DNA from: Flammeovirgaceae bacterium UBA5008
Lineage (GTDB): Bacteria > Bacteroidota > Bacteroidia > Cytophagales > Cyclobacteriaceae
Assembly (NCBI GenBank): GCA_002398365.1
Contig: DGYK01000051.1
Span: 75,919-87,087 of the forward strand
Direction: 5' to 3'
Length of the DNA stretch: 11,169 nucleotides
The position numbers and the translations under genes are program-made. Of the stretch, positions 4,926-11,169 are shown piece after piece (within the stretch, counting starts at the first letter, position 1; each line of letters starts with the position of its first letter). The notes under the pieces were generated by a model, which saw only the letters and a list, made by a program, of their open reading frames with translations, made no database searches and had not been told where the DNA came from.

Positions 4926-6392
4926 ATGAAGAAGGCCATTGTGATTGGAGCCGGTATTGCCGGGATAGCGAGCGCACTGCGATTAAAGCACAAAGGATAC
5001 GATGTAACCGTTTTCGAAGCGAATGGCTATGCGGGCGGCAAACTCCACGCAATCCGTCAAGATGGCTTTCGGTTTGATTTAGGTCCCTCTTTATTTACGA
5101 TGCCCCATTTGGTGGATGAACTGTTTCATCTGCATGGCTTCAACCCGCGCGATTATTTCAACTATTCTCAAAAAGAAGTAGTCTGCAACTACTTCTGGAG
5201 TGATGGCACTACCTTCTCCGTTCCGGCCGACAAACAAAAGTTTGTTCAACGGGCATCCGAAAAATTCAATGTCGCTTCATCCATTGTTCGTCAATACCTC
5301 GATCGAAATCAGAAGAAATACGACCTGACGGCAGATATCTTTCTGAATAAATCATTGCACCGCTGGCGCACTTATTTCAGTTGGAATACTTTCAAGTCGC
5401 TCGTGCAATCCGGCAGTCTGGACATTAACAAAACGCTGAATCAAGTTAATGAAGAATACTTCGAGCATCCGAAGCTGGTACAACTTTTCAATCGGTATGC
5501 TACCTACAATGGCTCCTCGCCTTTTGTAACGCCCGGTATCATGTCCATGATTCCACATTTGGAAATGCACTTCGGCACCTTTCATCCACATGGTGGCATG
5601 CACGAAATTTCGCAAAGTCTCTTTCGCTTGGCGGAAAAAGTGGGTGTTGAATTCCGTTTCAACGAAGCAGTTCACTCCATCGATTATAAAAACGAACGCG
5701 TTACCGGAATAACAACATCATCGGGTAGCTACACGGCAGATGTGGTGGTTTCGAATATGGATGTATTTTCAACGTATAAGCATCTGTTAAAATCGGCCAA
5801 ACAACCCACGCAAATTCTGAAGCAAGAGCGGTCAAGTTCGGCTCTTATTTTTTATTGGGGAATCAACCGGTTATTTCCGCAACTCGATTTACACAACATT
5901 TTGTTTTCCGACCAGTACGAGGAAGAATTTCACGAACTTTTTGTGAACAAACGTCTGCACGATGACCCGACTGTTTACATACACATCACGAGCAAGGAAG
6001 AAGCTACCGATGCACCACCGCAGTGCGAAAACTGGTTTGTGATGATCAATGCGCCCGGCAACGTAGGGCAAGATTGGCCGGCCATGATTGCAAAAGCGCG
6101 TAGGAATGTAATTCGGAAAATCAATCAGGTGCTGGGCACGGATATTGAGAAACTGATTCTCACAGAATCTATTTTAGATCCGATCCTGATCGAGCGCCAA
6201 ACAAAATCACATCAAGGTTCTTTGTATGGCACTTCGAGCAATTCAAAATTTGCTGCCTTCTGGCGACATCCGAATTTCTCAAATCAGTTTAGCAACCTCT
6301 ACTTCTGTGGCGGCTCCGTGCATCCAGGTGGCGGCATTCCACTGTGTCTCTTATCTGCAAAGATAGCCACCGAACAAATCAAACAAGCATGA
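4926..6392 (+). CDS. crtD: CrtI-family carotenoid desaturase, probably CrtD
   Basis: A 488-residue FAD-dependent desaturase. The N-terminal Rossmann motif is IGAGIAG (G8, G10, G13) with E31 for ribose binding; FRFDLGPSLFTMP follows at 48-60, and the C-terminal FAD segment is YFCGGSVHPGGGIPLCLLSAK (about 459-479). Length is normal. Two functions are possible in this family: phytoene desaturation (CrtI) or 3,4-desaturation of a 1-hydroxy carotenoid (CrtD). The GPSLFTMP sequence in place of the GPTxIT form usual in bacterial phytoene desaturases, together with the adjoining 1',2'-hydratase cruF, favours CrtD. The absence of a phytoene synthase gene nearby points the same way. The stop overlaps the start of cruF as ATGA. 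The family call is firm and the CrtD assignment moderate. Confidence 0.85.
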   Translation: MKKAIVIGAGIAGIASALRLKHKGYDVTVFEANGYAGGKLHAIRQDGFRFDLGPSLFTMPHLVDELFHLHGFNPRDYFNYSQKEVVCNYFWSDGTTFSVPADKQKFVQRASEKFNVASSIVRQYLDRNQKKYDLTADIFLNKSLHRWRTYFSWNTFKSLVQSGSLDINKTLNQVNEEYFEHPKLVQLFNRYATYNGSSPFVTPGIMSMIPHLEMHFGTFHPHGGMHEISQSLFRLAEKVGVEFRFNEAVHSIDYKNERVTGITTSSGSYTADVVVSNMDVFSTYKHLLKSAKQPTQILKQERSSSALIFYWGINRLFPQLDLHNILFSDQYEEEFHELFVNKRLHDDPTVYIHITSKEEATDAPPQCENWFVMINAPGNVGQDWPAMIAKARRNVIRKINQVLGTDIEKLILTESILDPILIERQTKSHQGSLYGTSSNSKFAAFWRHPNFSNQFSNLYFCGGSVHPGGGIPLCLLSAKIATEQIKQA

Positions 6393-7048
6393 ACGAATTG
6401 ATCATGACAAATAAAAGTATTCATATAAAGTCGTGGGCTATTTTCGTGATCTGGCTCTTTCAAGTTTCGGCCATCATTGGGATTTCGTTGGGATTTCAGG
6501 AGTGGTTCATTACGAAAACACCATTCAATCTTCTGCTCACCGCATTATTGTTATTCCTGTATTACCCAATTGACAGTTTTCGAAAAGCAATTCCGGTATT
6601 GGTTATCTATGCGGCTAGCATTCTAGTAGAGTGGATCGGTGTGCACTTTGGTTTTTTATTTGGAAACTATGCTTACGGAAATAATCTAGGCTTTAAATTA
6701 GACGGGGTTCCGCTGCTGATAGGTGTTACTTGGGCTACGTTAATTTTATGCACTGCTGCCATTGCCGACCGATTTGTAAAACCCATTTATTTGAAAGTAA
6801 TGGTAGGTGCTTTGCTGATGGTGTTCATCGATTTTTTTATTGAAACATCCGCGCCTCCGTTCGACTTCTGGATTTGGGCAGACGGTGCTGCTCCACTCCG
6901 AAATTATGTCGCGTGGTTTGGAGTGTCGCTGCTGTTGCATGGTTTCTACCATCAACAAAAGATGAAAGGCGATTTCACTTTTTCTTACCATATTTACGCT
7001 GCACAAATCGTATTCTTCATCTACTTCTATGGATACCATCGTTTATGA
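6389..7048 (+). CDS. cruF: Carotenoid 1',2'-hydratase CruF
   Basis: A 219-residue membrane protein of the CruF/DUF422 family, which adds water to the C1'-C2' double bond of an uncyclised carotenoid end, giving a tertiary 1'-hydroxyl. About seven hydrophobic helices are visible (near 15-35, 46-60, 66-88, 107-126, 133-152, 168-187, 200-216). Family marks are EWIGVHFG-FLFGNYAYG (81-97), GVPLLIGVTW (106-115), the D148/E152 pair in VFIDFFIE with W161 and W163, and RNYVAWFG (171-178). The start is taken as ATG 6389, which overlaps the crtD stop; an ATG at 6344 would lie inside crtD and add 15 residues with no family match. The 3' end overlaps crtY by 20 nt. CruF acts before CrtD in known pathways, which fits the gene pairing. 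Confidence 0.86.
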   Translation: MNELIMTNKSIHIKSWAIFVIWLFQVSAIIGISLGFQEWFITKTPFNLLLTALLLFLYYPIDSFRKAIPVLVIYAASILVEWIGVHFGFLFGNYAYGNNLGFKLDGVPLLIGVTWATLILCTAAIADRFVKPIYLKVMVGALLMVFIDFFIETSAPPFDFWIWADGAAPLRNYVAWFGVSLLLHGFYHQQKMKGDFTFSYHIYAAQIVFFIYFYGYHRL

Positions 7049-8174
7049 CTACGCTATCGTAGGAGCTGGTGCAGCCGGCTTGCATCTCGCGATGGCAATG
7101 TCTTCGGACGAATTCTTTGGTGACAAGAAAATTCTGCTTCTCGAGAAATCTCAAAAAGACATAAACGATAAGACGTGGTGCTTCTGGGAAAAGGGCCAGG
7201 GCAAGTGGGACCACATCGCAACAAAAATCTGGGATCAGGCACAGTTTCTATCGACCGATCAGTCGCTTTCACTAAATATGGGAGCCTATCGGTATAAGAT
7301 GTTGGCTTCCCTTGATTTTTACAACTACACCAAAAGCGAACTAAAGAAAAAAGAAAACTTCACATGGGTGAATGCGGAAGTGAAAGAGATTGTTTCCGCA
7401 ACGGTCTGCACCATTGAAACTGATCGCGGTTCATATTCAGCCAAGCATGTGTTTGACAGCATCATCCCTCCTGCATTCTTTCAGGCAAAAGATTCCTACA
7501 CGCGACTACTTCAACATTTTAAAGGATGGGTGATTGAAACGGATGAAGAGGTTTTCAATGATCAGTCTTTTGTAATGATGGACTTCCGAATCACAGTACC
7601 CAACACGACTTGCTTTACCTATGTGTTGCCCATCAACAAGAAAAAAGCACTGATTGAATTTACTTTCTTCTCACCATCGTTGGTAGAAGACGCACAGTAT
7701 GATGAGTTGCTGCGCACCTACATTCGCGAAATTCTGCATCTCAATCACTACCGAATTGAAGCACAGGAAAAAGGCGTCATTCCTATGAGTGATTTTCCTT
7801 TTCATCAATTCAGTAATCAACACGTTACCAAAATTGGTACCGCAGGCGGTTGGGTGAAACCTGCTTCAGGTTATTCCTTTAAAAATGCCGAGCGGTATAG
7901 TCAACGGATTATCAACAATTTGAAAAATAGCCGCCCTCCCGACCATCGCGTTGTAAACACACTCTTCCGCAAATACGATATGCTCTTCATTGATGTATTG
8001 TATCATCACAATGAATTGGGTGTTGGCCTATTCAAAACGATGTACGGAAAAAATGAAACCCATCAGATCTTAGCTTTTCTGGATGAGCACACCACGCGTT
8101 GGCAAGAATTTAAAATCATCAACTCCTTTCCGCGCTGGCCATTCATGCGTGCGTTAATCAAAAAAATATTCTAA
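7029..8174 (+). CDS. crtY: Lycopene cyclase, CrtY type
   Basis: A 381-residue flavoprotein of the lycopene beta-cyclase family. It shows the N-terminal dinucleotide motif VGAGAAG (G12, G14, G17) with E39, the family segment DKTWCFWE (47-54), QHFKGWVIE (162-170), ALIEFTFFS (207-215) and the C-terminal IGTAGGWVKPASGYSF (269-284) that corresponds to the conserved G-x-x-x-x-P-x-x-G-Y-S region. The length is that of CrtY rather than the short heterodimeric or fused CrtYcd types found in some relatives. It closes the psi end of lycopene to a beta ring without net redox change. With cruF and crtD next to it, it probably closes only one end, giving gamma-carotene-based pigments. The start at 7029 overlaps cruF; it is the last gene of the operon. 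Confidence 0.88.
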   Translation: MDTIVYDYAIVGAGAAGLHLAMAMSSDEFFGDKKILLLEKSQKDINDKTWCFWEKGQGKWDHIATKIWDQAQFLSTDQSLSLNMGAYRYKMLASLDFYNYTKSELKKKENFTWVNAEVKEIVSATVCTIETDRGSYSAKHVFDSIIPPAFFQAKDSYTRLLQHFKGWVIETDEEVFNDQSFVMMDFRITVPNTTCFTYVLPINKKKALIEFTFFSPSLVEDAQYDELLRTYIREILHLNHYRIEAQEKGVIPMSDFPFHQFSNQHVTKIGTAGGWVKPASGYSFKNAERYSQRIINNLKNSRPPDHRVVNTLFRKYDMLFIDVLYHHNELGVGLFKTMYGKNETHQILAFLDEHTTRWQEFKIINSFPRWPFMRALIKKIF

Positions 8175-8195
8175 GCAGCTAGGCACTATAAAGTT

Positions 8196-8906
8196 TCAGA
8201 CATTTAAGAACTCAGCCAATGGATTTTTTCCATTCCATGTGCCGATGGAGTTGTAGGGTTTAAAGCGAGCAAAGAGCTCTTCTTTGTACCAATTCAATTT
8301 ACGTGTCTTCTGAATTGCTACGCGGTGCTCATTACTAGTGTATGCAAAATGATTCAGGCTTTCTTTATTCTTCCAAATGCTGAAGGTGGCCATTTGAATG
8401 ACCGGCACTTCTCCTATACCTTTTGTGTAGACGAGCCCATCGTTATCTTTCAAAGGCTGATGCGAGGTGGGCACATACTTCCAGAACGGAATAACCTTAT
8501 GCCACTTGATCGTGGCCCGAGTCAACACTACCATCAGTTCCGTTGGTGGCAAATCTTCAGCAATCTGAAATGGATTCCTTCCATCCCACTGCCCGTGTGC
8601 TGAAATATTTTTCAAGAAGATCGTCCAGACTTCTGCCGTATGCTGACGATAGGTATAAATCGTTTTGCTTGTTTCTAAAAATGAATGCGCTGGCTCTTCA
8701 TTTTCCCACACTTGAAGCAGTGCATAGGTTGACCAATCAGGCAATACGTTGAATCCCAATCCACGGCCACTGCCCATTAACTTGTAAAAAGATTGTCCGG
8801 ACACTTTCTTTAAATCTGCATGCGCCAACTGCATCATGGACAGCGCCCAAAACTTATCTGTAACAGTATTGAACTTAAAAAAAGTGATGGTTGTAATCTG
8901 CGACAT
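8196..8906 (-). CDS. crtA: Spheroidene monooxygenase-like protein CrtA
   Basis: A 236-residue protein with the CrtA hallmarks: GSGRGLGF (45-52) followed by a Trp-rich YALLQVWENEE, TRATIK (129-134) with FWKYVP (141-146), GIGEVPVIQMATFSIW (163-178), FAYTSNEH (187-194) and WYKEELFARF (206-215). In purple bacteria CrtA is an oxygenase that adds oxygen at C2 of acyclic carotenoids such as spheroidene. Its target here would be the open 1'-hydroxy end made by CruF and CrtD, leading to a 2'-hydroxy (myxol-like) or 2'-keto product. The gene converges on crtY with 21 nt between stops and no shared terminator. The start is ATG 8906, because an in-frame TGA lies one codon further upstream. The family is secure; the exact reaction is inferred. 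Confidence 0.82.
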   Translation of the reverse strand: MSQITTITFFKFNTVTDKFWALSMMQLAHADLKKVSGQSFYKLMGSGRGLGFNVLPDWSTYALLQVWENEEPAHSFLETSKTIYTYRQHTAEVWTIFLKNISAHGQWDGRNPFQIAEDLPPTELMVVLTRATIKWHKVIPFWKYVPTSHQPLKDNDGLVYTKGIGEVPVIQMATFSIWKNKESLNHFAYTSNEHRVAIQKTRKLNWYKEELFARFKPYNSIGTWNGKNPLAEFLNV

Positions 8907-8954
8907 GTCTCATTAACAACTACTTCCTCCATGTGTTTCCTCCAAAAGGATACA

Positions 8955-8989
8955 AAAAAAGCGTCAGGTTCAAGTCCTGACGCTTTTTT
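8955..8989. terminator. Bidirectional intrinsic terminator
   Basis: GCGTCAGG (8961-8968) and CCTGACGC (8976-8983) form an 8-bp GC-rich stem with a 7-nt loop, flanked by A-runs on the left (8954-8960) and T-runs on the right (8984-8989). It therefore works as a textbook terminator on either strand. It follows the small basic-protein gene by 19 nt on the minus strand and insulates crtA from it, so crtA needs its own promoter in the short stretch 8907-8953. Confidence 0.9.
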
Positions 8990-9008
8990 GAAGAGGCTCT
9001 TCTACAAT

Positions 9009-9248
9009 TTACGCAGTAGCCAATTCTTCTCTTTTGCGCTCTGTCTTCTTTCTGGCTTTGGTAAGTTTCTTTCTGTCCTTTTTCAAGCGATCAGCGACCA
9101 CCGCAGCTAATTTCTTGGCGCTGCGCTCTACCAATTTATCAGCTTTTTTCGAGGATTTAGAAACCCCGAGTGCCTGAATGGTCTGATGCAACGAATCAAC
9201 CAACAAATTTTTTACTTCTTTCTTACCTTTTAAAATGAGCTTTTCCAT
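9009..9248 (-). CDS. Small lysine-rich basic protein of unknown function
   Basis: A 79-residue protein, MEKLILKGKK at the start and REELATA at the end, extremely rich in Lys and Arg, especially from residue 33 on (SKKADK, SAKKLA, RLKKDRKKLTKARKKTERKREE). The middle (15-30) is a neutral amphipathic stretch, and the pattern suggests helices and perhaps a short coiled coil. There is no signal peptide, membrane helix or Cys. Similar composition is seen in histone-H1-like and other nucleic-acid-binding proteins, but no domain was recognised and no function is claimed. It is a stand-alone gene: candidate promoter upstream, strong terminator 19 nt downstream. The clean gene boundaries support a real, expressed gene. 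Confidence 0.72.
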   Translation of the reverse strand: MEKLILKGKKEVKNLLVDSLHQTIQALGVSKSSKKADKLVERSAKKLAAVVADRLKKDRKKLTKARKKTERKREELATA

Positions 9249-9272
9249 AACGATTTACTGAATGTTGAATCA

Positions 9273-9303
9273 CTAAAGTATTGTGTTACGGCAATATTAC
9301 CAA
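9273..9303 (-). promoter_or_regulatory. Candidate promoter of the small basic-protein gene
   Basis: On the minus strand TACTTTAG (9280-9273) matches 7 of the 8 positions of the Bacteroidota -7 element TAnnTTTG. TTG (9303-9301), the core of the -33 element, lies 20 nt upstream. Initiation would fall around 9266, leaving a leader of about 18 nt before the ATG at 9248. Confidence 0.4.
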
Positions 9304-9306
9304 GAG

Positions 9307-9322
9307 GTTAAAAAAACTTAAC
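9307..9322 (-). terminator. Weak stem-loop after the Vps10-like gene
   Basis: GTTAA (9307-9311) and TTAAC (9318-9322) pair over 5 bp with a loop that is mostly T on the minus strand, 6 nt past the stop at 9329. It is too weak to be sure it ends transcription. Confidence 0.2.
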
Positions 9323-9328
9323 ATTGGA

Positions 9329-11169
9329 CTATTTTTTATTCTCAATTTGCTTGATTTCGGGGTTTTTACGGATTAATTCAAATTGACTTTGAACCTCCTC
9401 CATCCGTTTTACCGTGATTTCATATACTTCTCCTTGCTGATCGGTGGGTGGCGCATCGGCACTGAAAATCTGGCTCTCTTTACCTAACGCCAGGAATCGC
9501 TCCAATACTTGTGCCCCGCTTCGGAAGATATCCCAGCGTGCTCCAGTCTGATTAATGTCGAACAAAACAGCTTCGAGCTGGTAGATTTTTTCTTCCAATG
9601 CAGCTGCTTTCTTATCGCCTTTTTTCGCTAACAAGACGGTGCGCATTTTCTCCATGTCCTCGATCAATTGCAATGACGTTTTGATGGCGGTATACAGTTT
9701 CACGCCCAATGCATATTGCCGTTGCATGCTCTCGGGTGTTGATTTTGTATTCGGATCTTTCAACACCGAAACGGATTGCTTAAACTCTTTGCCGTGTGCT
9801 TTCAATACCACCGTATAGTTTCCAGGTGGCACCATCGGTGGCGTTAAACCCGGGCCGATATCTAAATCTGGAATAAATAAATTACGCTCGCCCTTTTCAT
9901 CCAACTCTACCCACTCTTTGCCTCGTGGACGTGTGCGTAGCTTCGGCATGGCATGCTCTTGTAAACGCAGGTTCCACCAAACACGCTGCAAGCCGGGTTG
10001 GTTTTTTGTTTTTAATTTCTGGATCAATTCATTGTTAGAATTATAAACCAATAACTCCACACTGTCTTTCGATTTCTCCTTCAGATAGTAGGTGATAGCA
10101 GCTCCATCCGGAGGATTCTGTCCATTCACAAAACTGTTCTCCGTTTTGATGCCATTTACATCTTGAAAGCGATACGTAGGTCGTAATGAAAATAAATAGG
10201 CATCGCTATTCTGCACCTGTTCTGTAAACTCTCGAATCGGAGTGATGTCGTCTAAAATGTAAATCCCCCTGCCGTAGGTTCCGATCACGAGGTCTCGGAA
10301 ATTTTTCTGAATCTCAATTCCATAGATGGGAACAGGAGGCAAATTACTTTTCAGATGAATCCAATCTTTGCCATCGTTTGGCGAAAAGTACAACGACTTA
10401 TCGGTACCTAACCATAACAAACCTGCCTTGGCAGGATCTTCTTTAATTTGATTCACAAAGTTCGAGTTCGAAGCTGGCAACTCAATTTTTAATCGAGTCC
10501 ATGATTTTCCGTAATCGGTGGTTTTAAAAACATACGATCCAAAATCATTGACATGATGTGCATCTACCGAAAGATAACAAGTGCCCGCATCGAAGTTGGA
10601 AGCATCAATGTTCCGGATGGTTCCCCATGAAGGCAAGCCCGGAATATTCTTCGAAACGTTCGTCCACGTTTTACCACCGTCTTGCGTAACATTCACTTGA
10701 CCATCGTTGCTACCTGTCCACAACACTCCTTCTTTTACTGGTGATTCCGCCATGGAATATAAAGTACAACCATCCCATGTCATTAAGTTATCATTCGCAA
10801 TGCCTCCTGAATTTTGTTGATGTGTTTTATCGTTTGTTGTTAAGTCGGGGCTAATGACTTGCCAGTTCTGCCCTACGTTGTTGGTTTCATGCACAAACTG
10901 GCTTCCCACCCATACGCGACCTTTCACATGTTTGGATAACACCATCGGAAAATTCCAATGCCAACGATACTTCACGTCCGCGGGCTTCGATCCAATTTGC
11001 GTTTGTGGCCACACCCGCACATCGCGTGGATGCATGGTTTTTAAATCAAATACATCTAAACCTCCATCATAGCAACCGCTCCACACAATGGAATTATCAA
11101 ACGGATCGGGCTGAGCAAATCCGCTTTCGCAACCTCCTACTCCGTGCCACGCGCCAAGAGGAATGTTCC
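9329..11169 (-). CDS. Vps10/BNR-propeller protein, C-terminal part
   Basis: The frame is open to the right edge, so the 5' end is outside the window; 612 residues are visible (first full codon at 11167-11165) and relatives are commonly about 1000 residues. The GTG at 11086 is internal, since protein-like sequence (GAWHGVGGCESGFAQPDPFDNS) continues upstream of it. The first half of the visible part is a beta-propeller with Asp-box/BNR-type repeats: SNDGQVNVTQDGGKTW, YVFKTTDYGKSW and LYFSPNDGKDW, each followed by a V/I-rich strand, then LVIGTYGRGIYILDD. This is the arrangement of the Sortilin/Vps10-like 'glycosyl hydrolase' proteins common in Bacteroidota. After it come a beta-rich domain (PPMVPPGNYTVVLKAHGKEF) and a Lys/Glu-rich helical tail ending at KQIENKK, with no type IX sorting domain. 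Export is expected for the family, but the signal peptide is not in view. Substrate and activity are unknown. Confidence 0.82.
   Translation of the reverse strand, partial: NIPLGAWHGVGGCESGFAQPDPFDNSIVWSGCYDGGLDVFDLKTMHPRDVRVWPQTQIGSKPADVKYRWHWNFPMVLSKHVKGRVWVGSQFVHETNNVGQNWQVISPDLTTNDKTHQQNSGGIANDNLMTWDGCTLYSMAESPVKEGVLWTGSNDGQVNVTQDGGKTWTNVSKNIPGLPSWGTIRNIDASNFDAGTCYLSVDAHHVNDFGSYVFKTTDYGKSWTRLKIELPASNSNFVNQIKEDPAKAGLLWLGTDKSLYFSPNDGKDWIHLKSNLPPVPIYGIEIQKNFRDLVIGTYGRGIYILDDITPIREFTEQVQNSDAYLFSLRPTYRFQDVNGIKTENSFVNGQNPPDGAAITYYLKEKSKDSVELLVYNSNNELIQKLKTKNQPGLQRVWWNLRLQEHAMPKLRTRPRGKEWVELDEKGERNLFIPDLDIGPGLTPPMVPPGNYTVVLKAHGKEFKQSVSVLKDPNTKSTPESMQRQYALGVKLYTAIKTSLQLIEDMEKMRTVLLAKKGDKKAAALEEKIYQLEAVLFDINQTGARWDIFRSGAQVLERFLALGKESQIFSADAPPTDQQGEVYEITVKRMEEVQSQFELIRKNPEIKQIENKK

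Noticed and set aside
6344..6388. An earlier in-frame ATG for cruF
   Set aside because: It lies inside crtD and the added 15 residues look like out-of-frame crtD sequence. ATG 6389 overlaps the crtD stop as ATGA and gives a normal family length.
8944..8952. TATCCTTTTG on the minus strand as a crtA promoter box
   Set aside because: The spacing inside the motif does not match TAnnTTTG and the -33 position would fall inside the terminator stem.
11086..11169. GTG at 11086 as the start of the Vps10-like gene
   Set aside because: The frame stays open to the window edge and reads as conserved-looking propeller sequence (GAWHGVGGCESG), so the gene is cut by the window.
1..11169. Mobile elements, CRISPR arrays, tRNA or rRNA genes
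   Set aside because: No transposase or integrase, no regularly spaced repeats and no tRNA- or rRNA-like sequence were seen on either strand.

Overview
The window looks like chromosomal DNA of a pigmented member of the Bacteroidota, most likely a Cytophagales-type bacterium. The signs are a LytTR response regulator translationally coupled to a kinase with a secreted N-terminus, a lipoprotein whose mature end reads Cys-Lys-Asp-Asp, a Vps10/BNR-propeller protein, promoter-like boxes close to the Bacteroidota TAnnTTTG consensus, and a carotenoid gene set of the kind that makes monocyclic 1'-hydroxy carotenoids. No rRNA, tRNA, insertion sequence, phage gene or CRISPR array was seen. The genus cannot be named from this.

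Layout. Positions 1-2833 are all minus strand. A secreted alpha/beta hydrolase, an ECF sigma factor and a four-helix membrane protein (probable anti-sigma factor) form a tight operon, followed by a strong stem-loop. A LytTR response regulator comes next and overlaps, as ATGA, the start of a sensor kinase that runs off the left edge. Positions 2834-3237 are a divergent control region with adjoining dyads. Positions 3238-3633 encode a small surface lipoprotein with one fibronectin-III-like domain, followed by two stem-loops.

Positions 3871-8174 are the core of the window: a plus-strand operon SRPBCC protein - crtZ - crtD (CrtI family) - cruF - crtY. Most joints overlap (TAATG, ATGA, 20 nt); the exception is a 99-nt structured gap between crtZ and crtD. 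A CrtA (spheroidene monooxygenase) homologue converges on the operon, with 21 nt between the stops. Together the genes predict this order: CrtY closes one end of lycopene to give gamma-carotene, CruF adds water at C1'-C2' of the open end, CrtD desaturates C3'-C4', and CrtZ hydroxylates C3 of the ring. This gives saproxanthin-type pigments, and CrtA may add oxygen at C2' (myxol-like or a keto derivative). crtE, crtB and a phytoene desaturase are not in the window and must lie elsewhere.

Positions 9009-9248 (minus) encode a small, very basic protein closed by a clear bidirectional terminator. Positions 9329 to the right edge hold the 3' part of a large Vps10/BNR-propeller protein.

Nothing here amounts to a wholly unknown defence or mobile system. 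The best leads are the uncharacterised SRPBCC protein heading the pigment operon, the role of the CrtA homologue, a symmetric operator candidate upstream of the operon, and the hydrolase-sigma-membrane-protein unit.
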